In this document: positions 52,001 through 61,660 of the stretch, one piece after another | Position numbering within the stretch: the stretch's first letter is position 1 | Layout: the number at the start of each line of letters is the position of its first letter | Assembly: GCA_009746045.1 (NCBI GenBank) | Contig: RPFO01000189.1 | Span: 740,248 to 802,247, forward strand | Origin: Mesostigma viride | Lineage: Eukaryota; Streptophyta; Mesostigmatophyceae; Mesostigmatales; Mesostigmataceae | Direction: 5' to 3' | DNA: 62,000 nt | Translations under genes and position numbers: made by a program | The notes under the pieces: model-generated | Seen by the model: the letters and a program-made list of their open reading frames with translations, nothing else | What the model was told of the DNA's origin: nothing | Databases searched by the model: none

Positions 52001-53170
52001 ATAGCAGAGCCTAGGACCTTACCTGATCCCATCATGCCGTGGGACTCCATTATGATGGATTTTGTAGGACCTTTTAGGAAGAATGATAGAGGTAACGCCC
52101 AGATCCTTGTTTTTGTAGATCGTTTTACTCGTATGTGTCATCTCGTGCCGTGTCCCTTAGAACTCACCGCACGCGATTGCGCACGCCTATACCTTAATAA
52201 CGTATATAGATATCATGGTTTGAGTAGGCAGTTTATTAGTGATAAAGATAAGTTATTTACTTCTGATTTTTGGCAGCAGTTCTTCGCTGCTATCGGTACC
52301 AAGGTCACCTTCGGTACTGCCTACCACTCCTCCTCGTCTCATTTAGTAGAACGTTTGAATAGGGTAGTGGAAGAAGCTCTGCGGCACTATGTGAATGGCT
52401 CTGGGAGTGATTGGGAGGATTATCTATGTCTGGTAGAGTTTTCCCTTAACAACTGCCCTCAGGCTGCGCATGGTTATACGCCCTTCTTCCTAGATACTGG
52501 TAGACAACCTCTTACCCCTACCTCTCTCTTAGCTAGTCCTTTAAGGGACAAGGATGATGTGTCCCGGGATACTGTAGAAGGTGTGCAGGCGTTATTAGAT
52601 AAGATGAAGAATGCACACGACAACGCTATTGCAGGGTACCATAGGGCGCAGGCCAAATACCTTGCTAGGTTGCGTGCCTCATTAGATAGAAGAGCACCTG
52701 AGATAGAAATAGGAGATTTAGTCTTAGTAGAAGGCCCCCGTGTTGGCCGCTTCGCTCATAAGTTCGAAGCTGAACTGAAAGTGAAACTTAGGCCCGCCTT
52801 CTTAGGACCCTTCCGTGTGTTGTCTAGAGTAGGTAATTTCCTGTATGAGATAGATATTCCTACCTCTTGGCAGACCCACTCGCGCACCTTTCATAGAAGC
52901 CAGCTGAAGCTCTATCATCAGAGCACGTTCGCTGGTAGAGAATTAGCCCCTGCCCCTTTAGAGCATAATCCGGATACTGGTGAGGTAGAGGATGAGGTAG
53001 AGGGTATCGTGGCCCATAGAGATATCAAAAAGGGCCGCGGTACCCAGCGCCAGTATAAGGTGAAGTGGATGTATGCTCGTAGTGAGGTAGATAAGGTCTG
53101 GTATACGGAGAGTGAGCTAGATGGGTGTAGTCGCCTGCTGCAGGAGTATAAAACCCTGCATAAGCTCTAG
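49004..53170 (+). CDS. Pol polyprotein of element 2 (PR-RT-RH-IN-chromodomain)
   Basis: The frame is open from 49004, overlapping the gag end (49056) in the +1 phase across a G-run (49017-49030), with no ATG at the junction, so expression as a Gag-Pol frameshift product is likely. Numbering from 49100: retropepsin VSVLVDSGAASSFV (Asp about 52); RT with LDCADGFWQLRIAPEDC and AYLDDILIYS (about 452-458); RNase H with FVVATDASKVAIGG and IQTDHRPLTHLL; integrase zinc finger H-x3-H...C-x2-C (ELHDLAAHQGG ... TCQSCQ, about 915-957); DDE core in MMDFVGPF, FISDKDKLFTSDFW and HLVERLNRVVEEALR; C-terminal chromodomain-like segment VEGIVAHRDIKKGRG with YKVKWMYARSEVDKVWYTE (about 1296-1345). Domain order and chromodomain place it in the Ty3 chromovirus group. 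The roughly 1.36-kaa frame has no interruption. Confidence 0.93.
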   Translation, partial: FLWIWGGGGTVGLSAGGNLDRSLDSTPDNNFCLPVFITSVGAESSLPLRVRPLMFLNGGLTVPHTVVDPFLHADELLNVSVLVDSGAASSFVSEALVRRLGLVPTPHTKTVTVHYADGRTSHSPGTVSLPLVIQGRTVNLTATIGPITTADVLLGLDWHQDNKITINYDTMVIWFPDSSYWVPERHYRLENLSLVDITPPTPVDPPVRPIPEVLMSNDELRSELKEYGYLLCMFLQLEVQEIPITNNSVDIDVNTVDTIGVGFTENEIVRYMAVIDSSKVFEEKTPSYPPPRSVLHRVVIKDGAVPTHSPMYRMGPTELKELKQILVSLLEAGLIEPSNSPYSAGVLLVPKPNGKFRLVTDYRKLNDITVKSKYPLPRIDDIFNKVKGSTCFTVLDCADGFWQLRIAPEDCHKTAFATPFGHYQFRVAAMGLCNSPASFQMLMNEVLRPVMGNSHLPQVSSDLKDPSFSSVSLSEHDRSCAQAYLDDILIYSPDFETHLRDLKKVLEIMAENSLWARRAKVRSGRSVPFLGHVLSDAGVATDPDKTKSIQEWPTPTDVKGVRSFLGIASYYRRFIPRFATIAAPINHLLKKDIPFVWSSECQSAFQCLKSLLLSPPVLILPDTTKPFVVATDASKVAIGGVLLQDQGQGLQPIEYISRTMLPAERNYPVHQQELLAVVYCCHAWQHFLKGAQFDVCLNEPCEIDPYRLVIQTDHRPLTHLLSQPNLTPRQARWMEFLAQFSPFKLQYVKGVDNIVPDALSRRADYSFFEDLDVLNTTLVPTTMGVTPYGELPDDESYAYLFHTAVRMPDLLSHVGLSLPCEALPVVSVGGEGKNKISIPLSHIATRSGKSYENIVPLGPPLLFGKAVGDLFKPVLDTSVAMPTSDLERLISRFTATEPEALAAIAAHPQQLGKHPCKFVGGFLYVQIADSPPQWRLYVPPICRSSLLFELHDLAAHQGGKRVRDLVARSYYWPSLLKDVDEYVRTCQSCQEMKPNNVGQIAEPRTLPDPIMPWDSIMMDFVGPFRKNDRGNAQILVFVDRFTRMCHLVPCPLELTARDCARLYLNNVYRYHGLSRQFISDKDKLFTSDFWQQFFAAIGTKVTFGTAYHSSSSHLVERLNRVVEEALRHYVNGSGSDWEDYLCLVEFSLNNCPQAAHGYTPFFLDTGRQPLTPTSLLASPLRDKDDVSRDTVEGVQALLDKMKNAHDNAIAGYHRAQAKYLARLRASLDRRAPEIEIGDLVLVEGPRVGRFAHKFEAELKVKLRPAFLGPFRVLSRVGNFLYEIDIPTSWQTHSRTFHRSQLKLYHQSTFAGRELAPAPLEHNPDTGEVEDEVEGIVAHRDIKKGRGTQRQYKVKWMYARSEVDKVWYTESELDGCSRLLQEYKTLHKL

Positions 53171-53246
53171 TTGTAGACCTTCTCCTCTCTTATGTTATGT
53201 CTGCTGTCGACGGGTGGTTGGTTGTCCCCTCCCCTCCGCAGCCGTC

Positions 53247-56200
53247 ATGTCAGAGCCTACCCCTCCGGCTGAGAGCTCGCTGCCGTCCCCGCCCCCACCG
53301 GACCCTGAGCTGTATTTCGAGGCCCTTCCGGGCCGCTGGGTGTCGCGGTCCAGTTACCCGGGTGGCGTTGTGCAGCCGGCCCTCCAGGCCCAACATGCGG
53401 GTTTAGTCAGGGCTGCCCTCTTTGGGGTCACGTGGTACGGCCCTTCCCCTGATGAGCCGCACCAGCTTGTTTTGCACGGGTTCGACGATGCCGGGCACTG
53501 TTTGTTAGGGTGTGGTTCCCGCTGTCCAGCCTTGGGACAGATAGCTGCGGTTCTCCAGTGCTCCCGAGTGTTCTCCTACCTTTCTACCCCTGTGGGCCGC
53601 TCCTGCCTACGGGATGTGTTCCCCTGGCTTCCGGCTGAGGGTGATGCAGAGGTAGATGAGAACCCCTGCGACCTTCTACGGGCCGTAGAATTCATGGAGA
53701 TAGCTGATCAGTCGGCGGGATTAGCAGTTGGTGGTCCTGCCCCTACGGGCGCCCCAGCCGAGGTACATTATACTCCAGAATATTCAGCCTCGAGCGCTGC
53801 GCCCTCCTCCTCAGCGTCTGCTCCTCCCTCTCCGTCCCGTCGTCCCCACGGTCGACCCGGCGTGTTGCAGTGGAGCCTACCCCTTTGGGTTTGCCTGATC
53901 CTCTTTCGGCGACGGTTTCGGCTATGCAGGCTCAGATCCAGTCCCTGACCACGGCGTTCGGGGCCTTCCTGGCGGCCCAAGCGCAGACTCCGGCCACGCC
54001 AGGTGGGGTGTCTGTGGTGTCCGCGCCCCCTACCCCTTCGGTTGTTTCGGCACCGGTGGTTTCGCCTGCGCCCCCTACCCCTTCGGTTGCTGCGGCTCCG
54101 ACACCTCCGGTTGCCTCTGTGCCTGCGACCGACGTTTCTGCGCCGCGACGCGAGTCTTCCGTCCCTTCGGCTGTGCCCGCCGTCGCCTCCTCTGGGCCAC
54201 CCGCTGCGCCATCGCAGCCAGTGCGGGGTTTCTTCAGCGACACGGGCGATCATCCCAGGCTTTGGGAGGGTGGTCCCCCGCAGAGGATTCCGGTGCCCGA
54301 CTGGAGTTTGGATGGCAACCAATCTTATGCCGGACTGCCTGTCCCTACGGGCCCTATTTTCAATATGTGGCCTGAGGGTGCGCCGGCAACGGAGACCGGC
54401 GTGCCAGCTGCGGTGGCAGGTCCGTCACGGCCCTCTCTGGCTTCGGGTCCGGCGCGACCTCCTGTTGTACCAGTGCCACCTGCGTCGGTGTCGGCTCCCG
54501 CCCCTGCGTCGGCCCCTGCTTCGGCCCCTGCCCCTTCGGCCTCGCGGTCTTTGGCGGCGGTTGTTCGGTCCACCGGTCAGGATCCTCGTGCCACCCGCGC
54601 TGCCGATTCCCTCCGGGAGTTGTCTGTTAAAGGGCATGGGGTTATTATTATGGGGACTTAAATTAATAATTTGTAGGTGGTGAATCATTGCCAACTTAAG
54701 CGTCAGGAGCCAGGAAAATTATTTATTACGTCCATATGGTGTGGCTTTCCATGGCTACCTCAAGGTAGCGTGAACATTGGTAATTATGGTAGGTGAGTGG
54801 TGGCGGCGGCCCTGGTATGCGCATGGGCCGACAATGGGTCGATAACGACAGCTGGTATGTTGGAACATGGTGCATGCGCATGCATGACTCGGTACGGCAT
54901 GGTATGACATGCACATGACACAATACTATAATCTGGTGAAGATAGTGACCAATGGTCCTAGTGCCATTGTACAACTTGGCACATAGTCATAGTGTCCGTT
55001 CACGTAGGACAAATCCCACTTAGGTACTACTATCCGAGCATATCTATTTGTTAATTAGGGCTCGAATACAGTTGCCCGTATTATAGATTTCTGCACGGTC
55101 AGCATAATGGGCATATTCAAGACAGGATTCTTGACACCCTCCTTGCACATGATGCTGTCTATAAATACAAATGCTAGATCCTGGGCGAGGGTAGTCGGGT
55201 ACCTAAGTGGATTCCCTCCTTACACGACACCCTGGTCTTGATATAAAACAGCAAGAAAAATGAGGGCAAGGTTGTGTAGCCCCATATTGTCACATGGAGT
55301 GCGCCACACGAGGGTGGAGCCAAACTGGAAACAGGCTCTTAAACTGTAAAGACTGGTTGCTCAGTGTTGAGTCTGGATGCAGACTGTAGCCGGTACTGGT
55401 TGATGCCAGGGTTGCAGCTGGAAACGTTGGGTACTGTACTGGTAGCTGCTGGTAAACCGGTGACGTCAGCTGTTGTGTGTGCACACACGATCTATGCTGT
55501 GTGTGGGTACAGTTTCTTGTGTGGTGCTGGTAGTGCTACTTTGACCTGCTTGCCAACGGGTTTTGGTGCAACTTACTGCAACTACTACAAGGTGAACTGT
55601 GACGTGAGGATGTAGAGCTGGTTGCTGGACTGCTACTTGCTAGCTAGACAAGTGCGTGCAGCTGACTGCAGCTACTATCTACTCTACGCCTGTGGTGGAG
55701 AGTCATGCATGTGCTGCTGGGTGCTACTACTTCTCCTTGCTGGCTAGGCAAGTGTGGGTAGCTGCCTGCATGGACTATGCAGTGTACTCTGTTCCTGCTG
55801 GTGTTGCCTGCTGTGCTTGTTGATGCCAGTGTGATGGTGCTGATGGGACTGTATGGTAAAACTGCAACTAGTGCTGAAAAACAACGTGGGGATTAGTGAG
55901 CACCCTCCTTAGTGTGGTGTGCAGCTGTGTCAGCAGGCTGGCCTTGAGAGCAGGACCCAGGGAATGTTCCCTTTTTTCTTGGAAACTTGGAGCATGGCAG
56001 GCTCTGGGCTCTTGAAGTGATGACCGTTTAAAAAAAAAAAAAAAAGAAATTCCGGTTTAAAAGAATGCGCCCAAAAGAATGTTGATGCCACGCGAAATGG
56101 TGCCGGTACAGAAAGAAAGACCGGTTCTCATGAAAAATTCTTGAGGTAAACAGCTCCGCCGATTTCTCGTCGATGCTCACAGCTCGCGCGGCTCAGTGGG

Positions 56201-58131
56201 AGCCCGTCAGTGACCCCGCGCCGATTGAACGCACTGCACTCGGCCAAAAATGTGCTGCCAGGTAAAAAATCACTGGCGCTGCCTGGAACCAGAGCCGGCA
56301 CCTTTTGAGTGCCAGGCTTCAGTGCCGACGTCCCCATCACCGAAATGTTGGCGTTTGATCAGTTTCGGGCATATATAAGTATAAAAGCGTAGATCTGGCC
56401 TGCGCACCGGAGCTTGGGAAATTCTTGACGGATTTTCGCGACGGTAGGTGTCACCCCGAACATTTGGTGTTACCACACGTTGAAGTAAGTCGATTGAAAG
56501 CCTTGAATTTCACGGTAGCATCTGCGCCATAATCATGGTCGTATCAAGTACAAGAATTCGACCAAGCTGCTCCGTATATGAAAATATAAACTATGATCAA
56601 GGCGCTCAATAAATGTGAGCTGCCGCTTAGAGGTTGGTTAATTCCGTTGAAAGATCTTGCCCCGGACCTCCGATGCCATGTTAAAGGGCATGGGGTTATT
56701 ATTATGGGGACTTAAATTAATAATTTGTAGGTGGTGAATCATTGCCAACTTAAGCGTCAGGAGCCAGGAAAATTATTTATTACGTCCATATGGTGTGGCT
56801 TTCCATGGCTACCTCAAGGTAGCGTGAACATTGGTAATTATGGTAGGTGAGTGGTGGCGGCGGCCCTGGTATGCGCATGGGCCGACAATGGGTCGATAAC
56901 GACAGAGCTGGTATGTTGGAACATGGTGCATGCGCATGCATGACTCGGTACGGCATGGTATGACATGCACATGACACAATACTATAATCTGGTGAAGATA
57001 GTGACCAATGGTCCTAGTGCCATTGTACAACTTGGCACATAGTCATAGTGTCCGTTCACGTAGGACAAATCCCACTTAGGTACTACTATCCGAGCATATC
57101 TATTTGTTAATTAGGGCTCGAATACAGTTGCCCGTATTATAGATTTCTGCACGGTCAGCATAATGGGCATATTCAAGACAGGATTCTTGACATTGTCCCA
57201 GGGTGATCGGGACAGGGCCCCTTCTGTGGTGCATGCGACGCCGGAGTCGCGCGACACGCCCATTCCTGGGTATGGTATGTCCGCACTCGCCTGCCGACAG
57301 TGTGACCTGCCGCGCGCCTCTGCTGAGCTTGCCATCTCTCCCATGTCCTACGGGTTCTCCCAGGTGTGTCGGGCGCCTCGGGATCGTGGCCTACCCATTG
57401 AGACTGATCGGCCTCCTTTCGACATGGTTATTTTAGCTGATCCTGTGTTCCAGGGTGAGATCCTGGTTCGGCGCGTTCTGTATCGCTGGGCTAGGCGCCA
57501 CAACGACTTGGACACCTACGGTGGGTTCCAGTGGGCTTACCCTCCGCCTCTGGGCATTATGGCTTCGGATGCCCTTACGGTAGAGTTTCCTGCGGTACCG
57601 GGTGCTACGTACAACACGGTCCTCCAGCCCATCCTTGAGTGGGATGCCCGTCGCCCGGCGCCTATCCCGGGCCAGGGTCTAGACTCCCGCGGTCACCCTC
57701 CTCCTCGGGCCAGCGACTACCTAGAGACATTCGGGTCGCGACAGTGTGCTCGTCGGTGGCGCTCCCGAGAGGTTCGGCACATCCGGTTGTGGCCGTCCAA
57801 CGTGGAGCCCCTGGTGGACCTGTTCTTCCCGACGGGTTTGCGCCCTCGGATCCGGCACCATCGCCTTCTCCTGCGGGCCCTCTGTTTGATCGCGGTAGAG
57901 CCTTTCCTTCGCCTCTTTGCCTGTGGCTTTCTGGACTGGGCCCGTGGCCAGGTCGTTCTTACGCAGCATAGGTATTACTGGGCCTTTCTGGGCCTTTTTC
58001 CTGACGGCGTGTGGGCCGATGTTTTCCTCACTGTAGATAGGCATGACAATGTCGAGGATGTGGCCCACTACCAGGCCTACCTGGAGGTCCTGCTGGCCTC
58101 TCGTGGCACTTATCAGACGGACGGCCACTAG
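53247..58131 (+). CDS. Third ORF of element 2, unknown function (split by nested element)
   Basis: Begins 77 bp after pol with MSEPTPPAESSLPSPPPPDP and a Cys cluster (GHCLLGCGSRCPALGQ). Near 53850 one base shifts the frame to a Pro/Ala/Ser-rich middle (MQAQIQSLTTAFGAFLAAQA, then low complexity). At 54624 it is interrupted by the nested element. Beyond 57197 the same frame resumes without loss (counting one TTGTC copy) and runs to TAG 58131. The C-terminal 310 residues are ordered-looking: FDMVILADPVFQGEILVRRV, FQWAYPPPLGIMA, LLLRALCLIAVEPFLRLFAC. No signal peptide or clear transmembrane anchor marks it as an envelope protein. The position is that of env-like or accessory ORFs in some Ty3 lineages. 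I do not recognise the family. Confidence 0.6.
54625..55136 (-). repeat. LTR of nested element (its 3' LTR)
   Basis: Plus strand begins TGTTAAAGGGCATGGGG and ends GGATTCTTGACA. Confidence 0.9.
55137..56678 (-). other. Interior of nested element, no coding capacity recognised
   Basis: 1542 bp with only short open frames. It includes a 16-bp A run at 56030-56045. The primer site is at the right edge and the polypurine tract at the left edge in minus orientation. Confidence 0.75.
56664..56678 (-). promoter_or_regulatory. Primer-binding site of nested element
   Basis: Minus strand TGGCATCGGAGGTCC directly adjoins the LTR. The TCGGAGG core is shared with the primer sites of elements 1 and 2. Confidence 0.7.
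56679..57192 (-). repeat. LTR of nested element (its 5' LTR)
   Basis: Same sequence as 54625-55136 except GACAGAGCTGG instead of GACAGCTGG near 56903. Confidence 0.9.
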
Positions 58132-58494
58132 ATAGAGGGCCTTAGGCCCGACCTGAGGGTGTTGTCCCTCCGGTATATAGAGTCGCCCTCATATTCTGGC
58201 CAGTTGGTTGGCTGTTCTTGGTCCTTAGTACTGATGTGTTTACTCTGTGTGTCCTGCCCAGTGCCGTCCCCCCCCGGCAAGGACTCCGTTCCAGGCAGTT
58301 AGGGGAACCTCCCACCAGGCTTGGTGCTGGCTAACCCTACACCACCCGGCGTGGTGGTGGAGACCGGGTGAACTATTGGTGCTTTGTATCTGGGATGGTC
58401 TATCGACTGTGTTGGTGTGTGTTGGGTGCATTAGGTTTTTCCTACCCCTTCTGTTTCCTCCCTGTGCGTAGGGAGAGGGCTCCCTACCTTTTGT
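58132..58494 (+). other. 3' non-coding part of element 2
   Basis: Between the third ORF and the polypurine tract; no gene or repeat is recognised. Confidence 0.6.
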
Positions 58495-58506
58495 GGGGGG
58501 GGAAGG
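58495..58506 (+). promoter_or_regulatory. Polypurine tract of element 2
   Basis: GGGGGGGGAAGG directly precedes the 3' LTR and would prime plus-strand DNA synthesis. It confirms plus orientation. Confidence 0.85.
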
Positions 58507-59078
58507 TGTTACGTCGCGTAACAATTCGTTGTAGTTACGGACGTAAATTAGGTCCTTGGCCTCGGTTGTTCCTAGGTTTACGTGTAGTCGTAGCTGGGAC
58601 ATTATTGTCCTCGTAACAGTACTGTGGTATATTGGGTGCCTTTGGGCGCCGCGCCGCATACTTTATTAGTGGTCCTTATCCTTTGGTAGAATGTAGTGGA
58701 CCGGCGTGCATCTGTGCACCTGCCTGTGTTTCTGTGTTTCTGCAGGCGAGGGCCAAGTCGGCCCGAGCCTGTTGGACCGTTGGTGACCATTTATGCACGT
58801 TCCACTCCTTGTGTGGTCACTCGGCGTGTGTTAAATGAATTAACACATATTAGCTTGGGTCACGGCAGTTTAGTTGTGTTTCCTTCCTCTATTCCTGGAG
58901 TAAACGGGTTTGGTTAAATGGCTTATGGCGTATTACAGTAGCACATATGTAAATGCATTTAGATCTGGATCGTCTCGTTCGTCTTTCGCTAGGGGTTTAA
59001 CTAGAGGCGGCCTTACTAGCCTAGGTAGCATCAGGAGAGGTAGAGGTAGAGGTGGCGGCCGAGGCTTGCGGCGTAACA
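58507..59078 (+). repeat. 3' LTR of element 2
   Basis: Same length as the 5' LTR with about nine substitutions by eye, for example GTAGTCG against GTAGTCC near 58589 and GCTTATGGCG against GCCTATGGCG near 58921. It is followed by the TSD CCTGA at 59079-59083. Confidence 0.93.
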
Positions 59079-59083
59079 CCTGA

Positions 59084-59714
59084 GCACACCTTGAGGGGTG
59101 AGACATGTCATCTGGTGTGGGAATGTCTGACATTGTCTCTGATGGAGAGATGTCTATCTGGGGTTTTCATCTCAGTCTGAGGTTTCCCCAGATCTGTGGT
59201 TTGTGGGCGGGGTTCGATTCCCTGGTGCCGTATACGGAGGGTCCCATAGAAATATATCAAAACTTACTCCCCCTAATAACTACAGAAATACAACTGTCAA
59301 CCACTGAATGATGTTTGGGGACCATAAACATGATGTTTGGGCATGCATAGTAACCACCACTTGTTGGGGGTACTACCCCCAGCCATACACCGGCTATGAG
59401 CTAAAAATCGAAAAAAACGCTGTCCGGGGCACATCTTGCCCAGAACAGTGGGAGAACCAGTTGCATGAAAAAAGCACAACCCGTATAAAAATGTCATGGG
59501 ACATGGTTTCTACCTAATTGGATCAACAAAATCAGCACATCCCTTTGAGTTATTAATTTTTGGGCCAAAAATACGCTTTTTTAGGCGGGGCGTCCCCATA
59601 CACACTCATAACACATCAATTAGGCCTGAAAAGCACAAGTCAAATTTTGTCATGACCATAGAAGGCACTGTCAAAGTTTGGTGGCATTCTGAGCTCAGCT
59701 GTAGCAGTTATTAA
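59084..59714 (+). other. Flank of element 2, probably the interrupted copia-type 3' region
   Basis: No coding signal. TTGAGGGGTGAGACA (59092-59106) followed by TGTCATCTGG could be a polypurine tract and LTR start of the copia-type element. GGGTTCGATTCCC at about 59208 resembles a tRNA B box, but no tRNA fold surrounds it. Confidence 0.4.
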
Positions 59715-61134
59715 TTTTGGCAGTTGGCCACCTGTGCAGACGCTAAGGAAGGCATTAGTGAGTATTAAGGCACACTAACACTTCCTATGCCATCCAAAAG
59801 GCTCCTGACCATGCCCAATTCGACCACAATGTACAAGGACGTGGCTGGGCACGTCATGTGCCCTTGCCTTACCTCGACACGGGCAACCTGTTGCGTGTGT
59901 GCACAACAATGAGGCAGGTAGCTCTACATGCCTAGCCAACACTTCTAAAGCATATTCCAGGTTTATGGTGTGGGCATCATCCCAAAACCAAGCTCAAACA
60001 CACCCTAGAAAGCCATATCCACTAATTGCCCAACACGGGTAACAACAGACAGTCCACAGAGAAAGCAGAATTATCATACATGCTGCTTGCCAAGGCTTCT
60101 TACCATGGTTACCTTGCCTTGCTAGCATATGAATTAGGGCTCTCCCATTTTAGTGGGAGAAAGGCCAACAAGACAACGATAACCCCTACCTACGTGCAGT
60201 TCCACCCATGCAGTATGCCCCTCAGAAAAACCACTGCCACCTTTCTTTCCAGCGCAATTGTTTGCCAAGAAACAAACTCAAGCTTGTGAGCCTCTAACCA
60301 CAATGAAGCCTCTGCTAAGAAAGGCCGCGTCAATATTCACACAAAACTGAGTGCTGTTAGCAATCTCCTTCCAAGAAACCACTCAGCAAATCCCTGACAA
60401 CTTGACGATATGCCACGGTCACGCTTTGACACATCCCAGCCATGCAACGTACATAAAAACCACTGAAAGGTGCCAGGAATCTGGCGATGCGCAGCACGGA
60501 ATGGCATTATACCTGGCGCTAACTGCACGGAAAGAAGCCGAAAACTTGCGTTGATAACCCATAAAGGAAGCGAAACATTCATAGGGTCACGTTGATGACA
60601 CGATCGTACCATTACCGGAATTGTCCTTCGCCCAGCGGCGCAAGAAAGAACAACCTTCCATGGAATGATAAGACGCGCATCCCGCGAGCCTGGAGAGTGT
60701 CTTACCGATCATGACGGAAATCTTGCCGAAACCCAGCAAATTTTTTAAAGCTTTACCAATAACGATTTAAACGCATCCTTGACGCTAGGTAAAGCCCATA
60801 AAACCTGACAATCACCGCCGCCAGCGTGCATTCTAATTTATTCCTCTCGACGAAAACATCAGATTGGACCCCCGTGGCGATGGTCATCAATAAAATCATC
60901 GACACTGCAAAAAACGCGAACTCCGCTACGAAGTAGTATCATTTACTCATCATCTTTAAGATTCGCTCAGTTTCTCTGCATTCCGCAAGCTATCTTTTTC
61001 TACTCTGCCTGAAAGCACGTCGCCATGGCCAGCTCCGGTAGGGGTGCGCGCCCCGTGCACCACTTTTTCACGGTACGGACGGGTACCGCGAATTTTTCGG
61101 CGCCAAAATATTCGCGCCGGGACCGTCCCCTTAA
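59715..61134 (+). repeat. Dispersed 1.4-kb repeat, copy 2
   Basis: Colinear with 20950-22412 in the same orientation: GCCACCTGTGCAGACGCTAA at the left, ACGATCGTACCATTACCGGA (60601) in the middle, GTCGCCATGGCCAGC, GTACGGACGG and GGGACCGTCCCCTT at the right. It is highly diverged with indels. No conserved reading frame joins the two copies. Confidence 0.7.
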
Positions 61135-61660
61135 GGCGGAGTTTCACGGACTGGCTGACCCATCCACCATGCTGGTGAGGTGGCGACAGGTCCCCTGATT
61201 TTCCACGGTTGGAATGAGTATAGGAGCTTGTGTTTTGCATGTGCTTCGCGTAGATGTTTTGTCTGGTTCGATAAGGGGCAGCAGACCGGCGCCGACTCCC
61301 GTCTGGGGGTCAGCAATGTTTTCTGATGAGCTGTTGTGGGTGATCTGTGGGGTTTCGCCTAAGGTCCTGAAGGTTGTACATACTCAAGTTCTTAGCTGAA
61401 CACCTATGGGCTGCCACAGTTGGCCAACCTCTTGTACATGGGTAACACAACGAGCCTCCCGTGAAGGGATAGGGACTCATTGTAATTTGTTTGTGCTCCT
61501 GAACCAGTATGGGTGCTATGTACATATAATAAGGAATCCAAGCTGACTGTCATGCCCAGCGGGTTGTGACTTGTAGTCAGGGAGGATGTCCAGTACCCAT
61601 TGTGTGTGTTTGTATGTAGACTTGTGTGAGCTGCTACAGCTCAAGAAAAGAAAGGGTTGG
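61135..61660. other. No recognisable feature
   Basis: Unannotated sequence between the dispersed repeat and the AGTTAACG LTR copy. Confidence 0.5.

Larger units (their letters stand above)
54625..57192 (-). mobile_element. Nested non-autonomous LTR element, minus orientation
   Basis: Two LTRs of about 512 and 514 bp flank a 1542-bp interior without gag or pol. The TSD is TTGTC (54620-54624 and 57193-57197). Orientation is set by signals: on the minus strand TGGCATCGGAGGTCC follows the LTR at 56678-56664 with no spacer (primer site), and CAAGGAGGG (55145-55137) precedes the other LTR (polypurine tract). The LTRs differ by a 2-bp AG indel and little else, so it is very recent. It is larger than typical TRIM elements. 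Its enzymes must come from elsewhere. Confidence 0.9.
45737..59078 (+). mobile_element. Full-length Ty3/chromovirus LTR retrotransposon (element 2)
   Basis: Bounded by two 572-bp LTRs and a 5-bp duplication CCTGA. Internal order: primer site, leader ORF, viroplasmin-like ORF, gag, pol (protease, RT, RNase H, integrase, chromodomain), a third long ORF, polypurine tract. The LTRs differ at only about nine positions by eye (about 98.4% identical), so the insertion is fairly young. It contains a nested element (54625-57192); without it the length is about 10.8 kb. Pol is intact, while gag and the third ORF carry one-base frame breaks that could be real mutations or assembly indels. Confidence 0.93.

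Noticed and set aside
53247-58131. Envelope glycoprotein identity for the third ORF
   Set aside because: No signal peptide, furin-like site, fusion peptide or clear C-terminal membrane anchor is visible, so an envelope label would be a guess from position only.
59150-59225. tRNA gene suggested by GGGTTCGATTCCC
   Set aside because: Only the B-box-like T-loop is present; no acceptor, D or anticodon stems can be paired around it.
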